Below are positions 1 to 13,074 of a stretch of 64,000 nt of DNA, one piece after another. Source of the stretch: Spongilla lacustris. Taxonomy: Eukaryota; Porifera; Demospongiae; Spongillida; Spongillidae. The position numbers and the translations under genes are program-made. Every line of letters starts with the position of its first letter. The first letter of the stretch is position 1. The notes below the pieces were generated by a model. The model was given only the letters and a program-made list of their open reading frames with translations, did no database searches and had not been told where the DNA came from. The stretch spans positions 1,053,226 to 1,117,225 of the forward strand of contig OX442418.1 in assembly GCA_949361645.1 (NCBI GenBank), written 5' to 3'.

Positions 1-47
1 TTTTAATACAACAAGAAATCACTGGTAAGCTAAAGCTGACAACGTCT

Positions 48-3089
<3,042 letters not shown>

Positions 3090-3870
3090 TTTCGACCGAG
3101 GGCAACTGTAAAACGTGAGCGCGAAAGACGCAAAACGCATGCGCGTTAGTGTAAAGTAGGCGTGCCTATACACAAACCAAAAGTTGACCTTTCTTGTTAC
3201 AAGCCTTTTTAGTGAAGTCAGTGAGTGTTACCATAGTGGTGTTACTAACGAAACGTACAAGTTTTTCCTGAAGCCAGAAAGACACTTGTACAGATCAGAG
3301 ATAATATATAGATAAACCGCCCTGCTTGCGGCTACTTGTGTCTTAAGATCTCTGTGCAAGTGGCGGCGTCCTCCGTAATAAGGATGGAACACCGAGCTAT
3401 AAGTTTAAATCCATCGCCATCGATATTCTAGCTACAAATACGGCCTGGCCCATGAGAGTTGTCTATATCACCCGACAACAGTACTTGGGTGCATTGATGT
3501 AGAACTCTATTGTTTCGAGTGGGTTATAGCTAGATCTATTCCCCATAATTTCACACATCTAAGTCTTTTTGAACCACGTTTCAATGCAATGAAAAGGAAT
3601 ACGTATACAACACAGAACAATAAAAACACACATTTGAGTTCTTGGATATATAGTTACAGCGAATTTGCTGTTTGCAGTTGGCCGGGCACAGTATGTGGCT
3701 GTACGGTAAAGAGAAGGGCACATATGGAGTAGCAAATATACTTAAGGCTAGCTTACTGTGGTAGCCTGCCCATCTCAAACGCTTAGGAAGCCCAGTACAG
3801 GATACCACGGAGCCTGAAGGAACAGAAAGGGGCTAAAAGTTAAAGTCAATAAGAGAAAAAGAACAATGAT
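3090..3870. other. Intergenic: ATP synthase beta 5' flank and 3' flank of snoRNA host gene
   Basis: No coding exon, RNA or repeat is recognised here. The part next to 3090 must hold the ATP synthase beta promoter and 5' UTR. The distal part probably holds the last, non-coding exon of the snoRNA host transcript on the minus strand, but I see no clear polyadenylation signal that fixes its end. Confidence 0.4.
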
Positions 3871-3872
3871 AT

Positions 3873-3959
3873 CATCTGCTCAGCCAGCCAAGGGGTTTAT
3901 CAGTCACAGAAGACTTCAGAGACTCTAGTCTACTATCACATAGCTCATCACAGCAGATG
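3873..3959 (-). ncRNA. Box C/D snoRNA, family A copy 1
   Basis: This 87 nt unit is closed by the stem CATCTGCT/AGCAGATG. On the minus strand it has box C GTGATGA, box D' CTGA and box D CTGA placed just inside the stem. The guide before D' contains AGACTAGAGTC and the guide before D contains CCCTTGGCTG. These are complementary to GACUCUAGUCU and CAGCCAAGGG of 28S rRNA, recalled from established sequence. Confidence 0.88.
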
Positions 3960-4142
3960 CCACACACACAATGGTACACATACTGACCTTTGCACTTAAA
4001 TTTCACTTTCAGAGCACCTGCACAGGAAGAGTTATACCATAGCAATGTGGCACATTTTAACTGTACACACCTTTGCATACCCCACACATCCCACCAAACA
4101 AGTACAAAGATAATCCCTATTTAACCCATTATCAACTTTCTA

Positions 4143-4229
4143 CATCTGCTCAGCCAGCCAAGGGGTTTATCAGTCATAGAAGACTTCAGAGACTCTAGTC
4201 TACTATCACATAGCTCATCACAGCAGATG
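4143..4229 (-). ncRNA. Box C/D snoRNA, family A copy 2
   Basis: Same length, boxes, closing stem and guides as the copy at 3873. It differs by a single base (T for C in the C' region, plus-strand CAGTCATAGA). It sits in the intron downstream of exon 4316-4280. Confidence 0.88.
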
Positions 4230-4364
4230 CCCTCCCCCCCCTCTAAGTAACACATACTAGCCTCCTCCCCCTGCCTTACCTTCCTTGTTTATTGCTTTTT
4301 ATTTTGAAGGAGCCAGCTGTAAAAAATAATAAATAAGTACCAAGCATTTCGTACCAAGTCATGA

Positions 4365-4451
4365 CAAGTGCATCAGCGAGATTCCCATTAGGATATGGCT
4401 TCACAGGCCAACAATGTTGGACCTCAGCTGTCCCTATTCTCTCATCACTTG
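4365..4451 (-). ncRNA. Box C/D snoRNA, family B copy 1
   Basis: 87 nt closed by CAAG/CTTG. On the minus strand box C is GTGATGA, D' is CTGA after AATAGGGACAG, and D is CTGA after GGGAATCTCG. The guides are complementary to CUGUCCCUA and CGAGAUUCCC, which lie a few nucleotides apart in 28S rRNA. By the D plus 5 rule the targets would be the C of CUGUC and the second A of CGAGA. Confidence 0.88.
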
Positions 4452-4731
4452 CAAGGCATAGCTGTAGCTATGCAAGTAAATACTTTACACTCACCAGCTG
4501 GTTAAATCGTTAACAGTGTGAGGGGGGTTGCCATAAACAAATCCAACAACCCTAAAACAACTCATTCCTCAGATGGTAGGCGAGTGTGGCAGGAAGAAGC
4601 ATGGAGGTTGGTGGAGCTGTGTGGCTCTGCAGTGGTAGGGAGGGTGGCTGTTGGCATCACACCCTCACAGCAGGTCATGCACACACAGAGTGAATATTGG
4701 TTAAACTCCAGTACATATAAAATTTTCCAGT

Positions 4732-4813
4732 GTGCATCAGAATCAACAAGATTCCCATAGGATTTTGACTTCACTGAGCTGCTCAGTCATAACCCATTTT
4801 TCATCACGTGCAC
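4732..4813 (-). ncRNA. Box C/D snoRNA, family C copy 1
   Basis: 82 nt closed by GTGCAC-type ends. On the minus strand box C is GTGATGA and box D is CTGA. The D guide GGGAATCTTGTTGATT can pair over about 16 positions, with G-U pairs, with the 28S segment ending in AACGAGAUUCCC. Between the boxes lies a long hairpin, GGGTTATGACT with AGTCAAAATCC. Confidence 0.85.
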
Positions 4814-4950
4814 ATCACAATTCCACCCTCCTCCCCAGGTCATACCTGTGCAATTATGAGCCATAGCAGCACACTGGCAACCTTGTGTTACTGGTGGTAA
4901 AGAAAAAGCCACACACAGATGAACAACCCAATCACCATACACCAGACAAA

Positions 4951-5037
4951 CATCTGCTCAGCCAGCCAAGAGGTTTATCAGTCACAGAAGACTTCAGAGA
5001 CTCTAGTCTACTATCACATAGCTCATCACTGCAGATG
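4951..5037 (-). ncRNA. Box C/D snoRNA, family A copy 3
   Basis: 87 nt with both guides of family A essentially intact (one G to A on the plus strand in the CCAAGAGG portion). Box C and box D are conserved. The closing stem has one altered base (plus-strand CACTGCAGATG). Confidence 0.86.
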
Positions 5038-5171
5038 TCCCTCCCCCTCCAAGTAGAACATTAACCCCTACCTCACCTTACTTGTTTTTCACCTTTGGTT
5101 TTCAACTGTAAGGAGCCAGCTGTAAAAAACAAAACAAACCAAATTGATGTGAGCATCAGGGTGTGTGGTGA

Positions 5172-5258
5172 CAAGTGCATCAGCGAGATTCCCATTAGGA
5201 TATGGCTTCACAGGCCAACAATGTTGGACCTCAGCTGTCCCTATTCTCTCATCACTTG
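5172..5258 (-). ncRNA. Box C/D snoRNA, family B copy 2
   Basis: Virtually identical over its 87 nt to the copy at 4365, including the box C, D', D and both guide stretches. The flanking host exon (5119-5077) is likewise a duplicate of 4316-4280, so snoRNA and exon were duplicated together. Confidence 0.88.
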
Positions 5259-5409
5259 CACGCCACGTCCAGCTGCGCACACCTTCATGTTTACCTTGTT
5301 GACAGGTCACATGACAGGTCACACCGCACATCAATCCAGGCATCCTAAGAGCTCTGGGAAACTAAACGCAACACAAATATGCAATGGCAAACTTAATATT
5401 AACTATATA

Positions 5410-5496
5410 CATCTGCTCAGCCAGCCAAGGGGTTTATCAGTCACAGAAGACTTCAGAGACTCTAGTCTACTATCACATAGCTCATCACAGCAGATG
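5410..5496 (-). ncRNA. Box C/D snoRNA, family A copy 4
   Basis: Identical in sequence to the copy at 3873 over the whole 87 nt. It precedes host mini-exon 5555-5527, itself a copy of 4017-3988, which shows a recent duplication of an exon-intron-snoRNA unit. Confidence 0.88.
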
Positions 5497-5680
5497 CCAC
5501 ACACACACAATGGTACAGATACTGACCTTTGCACTTATTTTCACTTTCAGAGTACCTGCACAGGAAGATTTATACCATAGCACTGTGGCACATTTTAACT
5601 GTACACACCTTTGCATGCCCCACCCATCCCACTAAACAAGTACAAAGATAATCCCTATTTAACCCATTATCAACTATCTA

Positions 5681-5767
5681 CATCTGCTCAGCCAGCCAAG
5701 GGGTTTATCAGTCACAGAAGACTTCAGAGACTCTAGTCTACTATCACATAGCTCATCACAGCAGATA
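5681..5767 (-). ncRNA. Box C/D snoRNA, family A copy 5
   Basis: Guides and boxes match the other family A copies. The last base of the closing stem is changed (GCAGATA instead of GCAGATG on the plus strand), which shortens the terminal stem by one pair. Confidence 0.86.
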
Positions 5768-6024
5768 CCACACACACACACAATTTGATATAAGACATAT
5801 AACTGACCTCACTTATTCACTCAAAAAGACAAATTCCATCAAGGACATCAAAACCATTCTGAAATAGAATGTATTTTGAGCAGTTTGGTGTGTACAACAC
5901 ATTGAATGCAATATAATAATACAATAATCACATTTCCTAATAGAGCCACCCACCCTAATTACTGGACTCCCCTTTCCCATCAGATCAAAATGCCTGAAAA
6001 TAGCAACTTGTCATAAAGGTCACT

Positions 6025-6108
6025 GTGCATCAGAATCAACAAGATTCCCATAGGATTTTGACTTCACCGAGCTGCTCTCAGTCATAACCCATTTTTCATC
6101 ACGTGCAC
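6025..6108 (-). ncRNA. Box C/D snoRNA, family C copy 2
   Basis: 84 nt with the same boxes, D guide and internal hairpin as the copy at 4732. There are small changes in the apical loop (plus-strand CACCGAGCTGCTCTCAG). It is the most 5' snoRNA of the array in transcription order. Confidence 0.85.
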
Positions 6109-6115
6109 ACAAAAG

Positions 6116-6880
6116 GTCATCAATGTTATACCGCATGCACAACTACCCGCAGATAGCACCCTAACATCGCCCTAACCTCTATCCCAGGTGCTGGCCGCTA
6201 TTTCATACCGGACAAAACAGCGCATTATACTTGCTTGTTATACGTCCTAGCAGGTGTCGAGTGCTTTACCTTTTGAGATCACTGATCTTTTTTTAAAACC
6301 GTTAGTTAATATGCCACGTGCTCCGTCTGGCTAAGCAACGGTCCGCCCATGCAATTCTTTCGGTAGCACACACGTGATACATTATCCCATTAGAATGCGG
6401 CTACTTTACACGACGCGAAACAAACAACGGCACTAAATAACTAACCTCCACGTGACCAGAACCATCAGACCGGACTTCCACCTTCTTGTGAAAGAAGGCA
6501 AATTCATCGAATAACTACAAACCTGTTTAATAAAAAAAAAGGGAATGAGCAGGATAGCGCTGCGTGTCTTTTAGCACGGCTCTGTGGAGGTGAAGGAATT
6601 GTTACCAACCTTAGACGATCCCCGACCTCAAATACACCATTTATAAGACGCGCCGAGTCATCGAATAGAAGAATTGCTGGACACCACCTTCCTGCAAGCA
6701 CAAGATTTCAGCACGAGTGTGGAAACGTTCGCGCATGCGTATTATCACAGTGAGCAGCTTCCGTTGGACCAGTTGCACGTGACTTCAATCATTCATGACA
6801 ACCACGTCGACTCGTCCCCACATCGAGATCAATACCGACTTAATTTTTTTTATGCCCACTGTTGCATAAAGTAGTACACA
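6116..6880. other. Probable 5' region of the snoRNA host gene; no confident feature
   Basis: The stretch has higher GC and several CpG sites, compatible with a promoter or first exon of the minus-strand host transcript. Possible donors (AAG then GTTGGTAA near 6610) are visible, but no exon can be proved. I see no repeat or conserved coding sequence. Confidence 0.3.
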
Positions 6881-6884
6881 GGCG

Positions 6885-7217
6885 GATCGCATTATAAAGA
6901 CATTGGCTATTTGCGCAATGCTTCCGTTTATATCCTCATTTGGTACGCAGCTGTGCTTATCGACCTTTACCAAACATGCCACCAACGATGCAAAATGCAA
7001 CCGTTTGGGCTGGGTCTGCATCCATTTAGCCGTGGAGACATACGGGTGTTGGGGAGACGAAGCCATTAAGTGTCTTGACAGACTCGCTGCACTTATCGCT
7101 ACTCGCACGGCTCGTTCCAAGTCTTCGGCTGCGTCGGCTCTGTACGGAAGGCTCAGCATCGTCCTAGTGAGAGCCAATGCAAGGGCCATATTAGCTAGGT
7201 CTTCCACAGTTTTTTGA
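6885..7217 (+). pseudogene. C-terminal remnant of a reverse-transcriptase element
   Basis: The reading frame encodes a tail with ETYGCWGDEA, then LYGRLSIVLVRANARAI, closely paralleling the minus-strand remnant at 60236-61120 (VVETYGGWGEQA, then YGRLSLTLVRENAKAI). This conserved tail follows the endonuclease-like region in a family of invertebrate RT-bearing elements. No RT motifs lie upstream, so it is a truncated copy. The neighbouring RT pseudogene at 7640 starts downstream and must belong to a separate insertion or a rearranged copy. Confidence 0.6.
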
Positions 7218-7639
7218 CTCCTAGGTTTATCTTGTTTATGTATTTTATGTATATGGTTGCATAAATATATATTTATATAATCTGTAATGGTTAATTAATA
7301 TTAATAAGTGTCAAGGCATTTTCATATTAACGTTAACAAATATAGGGTGGGTGGTTAGTTAAAAGCTGCAAATTGTATTTAATTAACTACTTCTGTGTAG
7401 AAGTTATTTAACATCGAAATCTTGATTTTTTTATTCTCGCAATGTACTTGATTTAGTAGGGGCCATTATATCTTGATTTAGTGGTTTGAATAAATTTGGC
7501 AAGTTATTTGGAGCTTTTGGATGCATCTAAAATGATATGTTTTTGATTAGGTAATATTAGGAAGTATTAATTCGTTTTTGTTTAAAAAAATCAGCCTTCG
7601 CACAAGTATTGTCTAAAGCCCTAAAGCATGTAATCAGTG

Positions 7640-9500
7640 ACAACTCTGAGGAGTCATGGCTAAGGTTGTTCATGCAAAACCAAAACGCAGAGGCTGGCAC
7701 CACAAGCCAATGTCCACTGATGTGTTGTGTTCTATGTGGACAAAGGGTGAGGTTGCAACCCTCTGGAAATGTGCCACCAGCCATGTCACTTCCAAGCCAA
7801 ACTCCACTGAGCACAGAAACCCCAAGAAGAATATCATGAAGGCGATATCTTTGGCAAAAGATGGACTGCTGGGGAAGGCCTGTAAAATCCTAACCTCTTC
7901 TGGTATCGCCCCTAATGATGAGACCACATGGAACCTCCTCCAAAACAAGCACCCAAAGAGCCCCCTTCCTACTCCTCCATCCATCACCACACCAACAGGT
8001 GAGGTACTACCACCTGATTTCAACATGATGGCCACACTAACATCCTTCCCTAAAGCAACTGCCTGTGGCTCTACAGGCTTACGAATACAGCTCTTCTTAG
8101 ATGCAGCCATGTGTACTCTCCCTTCCCCCATCTGTGCTTCCCTGAGAGATGTAGTTAATCTGTTGGCAGCTGGTAAGGTACCTCATCAGGTTGCTATGTT
8201 TATGGCAGGGGCCAACCTTACTGCATTGGAGAAAAACACAGGGCTCCACTCGTGTCTCACCAGCAAATGTCTATGTACCATCACCAAGTCAAAGGCTTCT
8301 GACTTCTTCTCTCCACACCAGCTGGGAGTTGCCTGCGCTTCTGGAGCAGAAAAGATCATTCATGGTTTAAGGCGTTGCATAGAAGAGCATTGGGTTGAAG
8401 AAGACTTTGTGGCACTAAAGATTGATTTGCGCAATGCCTTTAATATGGTTTCCCGCCAGGCTGTTCTTGATGAGTGCAGTGTCCACTTTCCAGAGCTGGC
8501 ACCATGGGCTCACTGGTGTTATGGGCAACACCCAGTTCTGTTCCACCAAATGGGTATCATCACCTTAGAGATGGGTGTTCAGCAGGGTGATCCCCTAGGT
8601 CCTCTCCTTTTTTGTTTGGTGCTGCAGAAGATTATATCTACCATTGGAGTAGACCCTACCTAAATTTCATCCTTGGTACATAGACGATAGTGTTGTGGCT
8701 GGACCCTCACAAGCAGTGAAGCAGGTCATCTCTATATCCTACATAGCCAAGGACCACCTTTGGGTCTGTTCCTCAACACATCAAAGTGTGAGCTTTCTAG
8801 CAAGAGTGATCTCAGCACGTTCCCTCCAGACATGAAGAGGTCCAGTGTACCAAATATCGAGATTCTTGGTGCCCCTATTGGTGATGATGACTTCTGTGCT
8901 TATTTTGTGACTCAGAAGCGGGAAAAAGCTGGTAAGCTGCTTACCCATCTTGAGGAAGTTGGAGCTGTTGACCCACAAGTGGGCTTGCTTCTTCTACGCC
9001 AGTGTGGCAGCTTCAGCAAACTGGTCCATTTAGCCCAATCCACACCTCCATTCTTGGTAGCAGAAGCATTGAAGGGATATGATGATGACATCCACCAATG
9101 CTTTTCAGAATGTGCCTCTATTGCTTACAGGCCCAGTTAAGCGGCCTCAGCAGGGGAGGACTAGGCCTTCGTTCCTTGTCACATCATTCCTCGGGTGCTT
9201 ACATAGCCTCATTGAGTGCATCTGGTCAGGGATTTACGGATGATCGGCACCTCAATCATTCAATCCAGCTTTATAATGCCATCCTTTCTACATCTGACTC
9301 CATCTCAGCCAATGACATCACAGACTAAGTACATGGGCAAAGGGTTCTGTCTTCCAAGCTCGAAAACCATCAGTTCATGGAACTGTATAACTCTGCCTCC
9401 ATGCCTGATAAAGCTTGTCTACACTCTATATCATCACCCCATGCTTCAGCTTGGTTATCTGTAATACCCTCACCTGTATCCAGTGGCAGGGGCAAAATCG
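7640..9500 (+). mobile_element. Reverse-transcriptase retroelement, truncated and frameshifted
   Basis: A 335-codon frame (7656-8663) carries RT motif A (KIDLRNAFN) and motif B (GVQQGDPLGPLLF). The catalytic YxDD motif (WYIDDSVVAG) follows in another frame near 8675, so a frameshift at about 8655 breaks the RT. Further downstream the frames read GLGLRSLSHHSSGAYIASL near 9150-9210 and a stretch containing PHASAWLSVIPS near 9450, which are typical post-RT sequences of the same element class. A complete endonuclease or N-terminal region is not seen. It is an inactive copy of a non-LTR-like element; the exact clade cannot be assigned by eye. Confidence 0.85.
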
Positions 9501-9719
9501 ACGATAGCTTTAGTTCGGAAGGATTTTATGTAACAGCGATTGCTATTCCTAACTTTCCTGCCATGCAGACATACAATTAACGTATTACAAGACAATAACA
9601 ATAATATATTTTAATAAATTAATTAGCTGTTTTAATAACTTGATAAATCTCTAAAGTACCTAGTGAGTTTAATGGTGCAATCAGATTTTTAAAATCACAA
9701 TTGTAAGCCGAGTTATGCA

Positions 9720-9862
9720 TTGATGTCCACAATTTCTTGACATGAACATCAAATATACGGCCTGGAATACGGTAAAGTCGGTAGTCCATATTGAAAGCGG
9801 AGATCCGGGAGAGAATTCACAAAGACCACTACCATTGGTGCTGTTGAGAGTTTCCATGCAGC
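9720..9862 (-). pseudogene. GPCR N-terminal fragment
   Basis: The minus strand encodes METLNSTNGS followed by LCEFSPGSPLSIWTT, the extracellular start of the GPCR intact at 21196. After about 40 codons (FQAVYLMF) similarity stops. Sequence upstream (9863-9935) also matches the 5' flank of the other copies, so the fragment is a truncated duplicate. Confidence 0.8.
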
Positions 9863-9959
9863 ATTGACATGCACACAACTGATTTGTGTTGTCGAGGTGG
9901 CGAAGAAAATTTGGTGTTGAAATCAGTCAAATTTTAATTATTATATTTATAATGCAATA

Positions 9960-10530
9960 ATTATAATTATACATACGTCCTGTGACTCCCTGCATGTCTT
10001 ACAACAGATGGAATTTGCATGGATGATGGATCCAGCATTCAATTATATATAATATAGGTCCCTTAATCGCGGATGATAATAATAACACCTTTCTATCAGT
10101 ATACAATAGTTAATTTAAGGTCCTCCACTGAGTGCATGGGGTTCCATCTAAACCACAGTAGGTGTGAACTTTGTTCTCTTCAGCACGAATGAACTGTCAA
10201 TATCCAGAGATTCCGCAATCCAGTGTACCTTATATGCATATTTCTATCCTCGATTCTCCAGTTAGAGATATGGCCGCTAAACGACTCCATCAGCAGTTGT
10301 AAACTTGAAAGACCTCATGTAGATTGCTTTGCTTCTATACTTCGACATGCAGTGTATACTCGCATCTCTCACGCACCTCCTCCCCGCGTCATATAGCTGC
10401 ATGCTCATTGTGTTTAAGACAGAGCTGCATGCACTGAAGTTGATAACCTTTTACTACCTGTGCCACTTGCTAATCAGCTAATGTCTGGCTCAATTGACAT
10501 GCTTGCATACACAATTGATCAGTTTGCCGG
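9960..10530 (-). repeat. GPCR-copy flanking repeat, copy 1
   Basis: It shares many blocks with 11960-12550 and 14330-15005, for example the CTCCCTGCATG..TCTTACAACAG, TTCCATCTAAACCA and TATCCAGAGATTCCG segments. The blocks occur in the same order upstream of each GPCR fragment. They are probably the duplicated 5' flank or promoter of the GPCR gene; no coding potential is seen. Confidence 0.7.
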
Positions 10531-10534
10531 TGTC

Positions 10535-10659
10535 GGAGGCATGGCTGTCCCCCTGGAAAAAGTGTCCCCCCGGACATTCATTCCTAGGCACGATTATCCC
10601 CCCGGACATTGGTGCCTAGGAATGAATGTCCCCCTCTAGGAAACATTGTCCCCCCATGC
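10535..10659. repeat. Short palindromic GTCCCC/GGACA repeat cluster
   Basis: Several TGTCCCCC-CGGACATT type units occur here. CCTAGGAATGAATGTCC and GGACATTCATTCCTAGG form an inverted pair. Related clusters lie at 15093-15175, 18858-18965 and 22588-22745. Confidence 0.6.
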
Positions 10660-10859
10660 NNNNNNNNNNNNNNNNNNNNNNNNNNNNNNNNNNNNNNNNN
10701 NNNNNNNNNNNNNNNNNNNNNNNNNNNNNNNNNNNNNNNNNNNNNNNNNNNNNNNNNNNNNNNNNNNNNNNNNNNNNNNNNNNNNNNNNNNNNNNNNNNN
10801 NNNNNNNNNNNNNNNNNNNNNNNNNNNNNNNNNNNNNNNNNNNNNNNNNNNNNNNNNNN
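10660..10859. other. Assembly gap (200 N)
   Basis: Exactly 200 unresolved bases. The flanks are in inverted orientation to each other, which may explain the failed assembly. Confidence 1.
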
Positions 10860-10867
10860 TCATTATA

Positions 10868-11043
10868 CCCTATAGCTTAATTGGGGCGAGGCCGTCATCA
10901 TTGGAATTCTTCCCAGGCAAATGTGGTTTCAGGCACCAAATTTTCTCTGTCGCCTGTCAGTTAGACATGCAAATCAGTTGTGTATGCAAGCATGTCAATT
11001 GAGCCAGACATTGGCAAGGTCGCACAGGTAGTAAAAGGTTATC
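10868..11043 (+). repeat. Inverted copy of GPCR flanking repeat
   Basis: This is the reverse complement of 12365-12550 (shared CTGACAGGCGACAGAGAAAA on the opposite strand) and in part of 10436-10520 across the gap. It is therefore an inverted duplication centred on the gap. Confidence 0.75.
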
Positions 11044-11045
11044 AA

Positions 11046-11227
11046 CAGGGGCGGATCTAGGGGGGGGGGGGGACGGCACCAGGGGCACGTGCCCCCCCCC
11101 CCCCCTTCCGAACGACTCATTAAATATTCATGAGTGTATTTTGCGTACCGCGTGTGATTTATAACCGCACGAAACAGTGCCGCGGTTAGCTACAGCGTGG
11201 ATACATGTACTGACAGGGGCGGATCTG

Positions 11228-11258
<31 letters not shown>

Positions 11259-11360
11259 TGCACCAAGGGCACGTGCCCCTCTTCCGGACGACTAAATGTA
11301 TTTTGCGTACCGCGTGTGATTTATAACCACACGAAACGGTGCTGCGGTTAGCTGGAAGGG
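11046..11360. mobile_element. Two tandem partial copies of a CAGGGGCGGATC-ended element
   Basis: Copies start at 11046 and 11214 with CAGGGGCGGATCT followed by poly-G. Both contain GGGCACGTGCCCC and GCGTACCGCGTGTGATTTAT. The CAGGGGCGGATC terminus recurs at 44146 and, inverted, at 21084 and 62314, so this belongs to a dispersed DNA-element family. No transposase is present. Confidence 0.65.
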
Positions 11361-11514
11361 CCAATAATAAAGTATGATTACGATTATATTTGCAAACGTG
11401 CGTATTGAAAGGAAGCGGAGATCAGGATATACTAAAAAGAGTAAATTGATTGGCGCATCGCATCGCATATAAAAGCTGAGCTATATTTTTTGGCCCAAAA
11501 TTTTTAGTATACAA

Positions 11515-11773
11515 CACTGAAACAGATAGTGGAAACAGTAAGGACAAGGTTCAGCATTATCTCCTTCTGATGGAGGGCTCTGTGAGTAAGGACGATTATC
11601 GCAAATGAACCATTAAGAAACAATGACGCTGCAAGTGACAACATCAAATATACGGCCTGGAATACGGTAGAGTCGGTAGTCCATTTTGAAAGCGTAGATC
11701 CGGGAGAGAATTCACAAAGATCAGTGCCATTGGTGCTGTTGGGAGTTTCCATGCAGTATTGACATGCATACAT
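11515..11773 (-). pseudogene. GPCR fragment (N-terminus, TM1 and start of TM2)
   Basis: It encodes METPNSTNGTDLCEF, TM1 with FLNGSFAIIVLTHRALH, and LNLVLTVSTICFSV, then diverges into unrelated AT-rich sequence. About 80 codons are nearly identical to the intact receptor at 21196. No downstream receptor sequence follows, so it is a 3'-truncated duplicate. Confidence 0.82.
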
Positions 11774-11959
11774 GCAACTGATTTGTGGAAATAAACATTG
11801 TCGTGGTGTGCATGGCGAAGAAAATTTGGTGTTGAAACCACATTTGCCGTATAACTTAGTGACAAAAATCCTAACAATTCATGCATGCATGCATGAGTTC
11901 CCAGTATAGGGTGACTTGCATGCTAGCTAGCTTATTTGCACTTGCTCTGCATCGTATCG

Positions 11960-12555
11960 CTATGCATGCATGTGCATGACTCCCTGCATGTCTTACAACA
12001 GCTAGATTGCATTTGGATGATGGATCGAGCATTATACAGGCCCCTTAATCGGATGATAATAATAACATGGACTTCCATCTAAACCATGCAGAGTAGGTGT
12101 GAGCTTTGTTCTCTTCAGCGCGAATGAACTGTCAATATCCAGAGATTCCGCATGCAATCCAGCGCTAAACGGCTCCATCAGCAGTTGTATAAACTTTAAG
12201 GCCCTCAGATTGCTTTGCTTATACTTCGACAGTGTGCTGCTTTCTGTAAATGGACTCACATCTCTCACACAACTCCTCCCCGTCATATAGCTGCATCAGT
12301 CATGCCCGGCTTTCTTTTTAATCATTGCGTTCAGGACTAGCTGATCATAAGCTGCATGCATGCACTGAAGTTGATAACCTTTTACTATATACCTGTGCGA
12401 CTTGCCAATGTCTGGCTCAATTAACATGCTTGCATATACACAACTGATTTGCATGTCTAACTGACAGGCGACAGAGAAAATTTGGTGCCTGAAACCACAT
12501 TTGCCTGCATGAGAAGAATTCCAATGATGACGGCCCCGCCCCAATAAAGCTAGGG
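11960..12555 (-). repeat. GPCR-copy flanking repeat, copy 2
   Basis: Same block order as 9960-10530 and 14330-15005. It ends in a segment also found inverted at 10868-11043. Confidence 0.7.
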
Positions 12556-13070
12556 TGTAATGAATGTCGACACAAAGTGCACTTTTCAATCATTTCAACA
12601 TCTCTGTCCCTTATATTCACTGCATGGTTGGAAGTTAAGGCTCATAGTTTCTTTAATAGTGCTATAGAACAGAGAGATGCTATTTGCTCCTTTGTTCTAC
12701 CTGGCATGCATGCATGTATATATTTGTGCTACACTGTCAAAAGTATCTATAATTATCTCTCTCAGCATGTATTTCCTATAGCTTCTTTAACCACGCCACA
12801 ACAATTCTCTATCCAAGACGAAGCTATACTGCATGCATGTGGCACTGACAATACTGACAGGCTTTGTCTCTAAAATAATTTCGCGAAACAAGCCGGTAAC
12901 GCGGATGTGACGTCACGCCATACATTTAGATAGGCCGTTTTTCATTACAGACATACGAATTTCATTAGTGTAATTTTCATGTGACATATTTCTCCATTTC
13001 ACATGCAGTTTTAATTTGGGCCGATGCAACATACTGCGCACCAAAATACGCACCAACGTCACGTGTATTT
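12556..13070. other. Intergenic, nothing recognised
   Basis: This stretch is AT-rich with TGCATGCA and TACATG words. It has no conserved frame, RNA or repeat beyond short palindromic words. Confidence 0.4.
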
Positions 13071-13074
13071 CAGT

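Larger units (their letters stand above)
3870..6115 (-). ncRNA. snoRNA host gene (minimum extent), apparently non-coding
   Basis: The region is built of short exons and introns repeated in tandem on the minus strand, with one box C/D snoRNA per intron. Visible exons include 4017-3988 and its paralogue 5555-5527 (29-30 nt, donor AAG then GTCAGTA), and 4316-4280 and its paralogue 5119-5077 (acceptor TTTTTTACAG, donors GTAAGG or GTGAGG). Exons show no conserved reading frame between duplicates, so the spliced transcript is probably non-coding, like GAS5 or UHG in vertebrates. The order in transcription is C2, A5, A4, B2, A3, C1, B1, A2, A1. The 5' end lies upstream of 6110, possibly in the GC-richer 6.2-6.7 kb stretch, and is not defined. 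Exon edges are inferred from splice consensus only. Confidence 0.7.
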
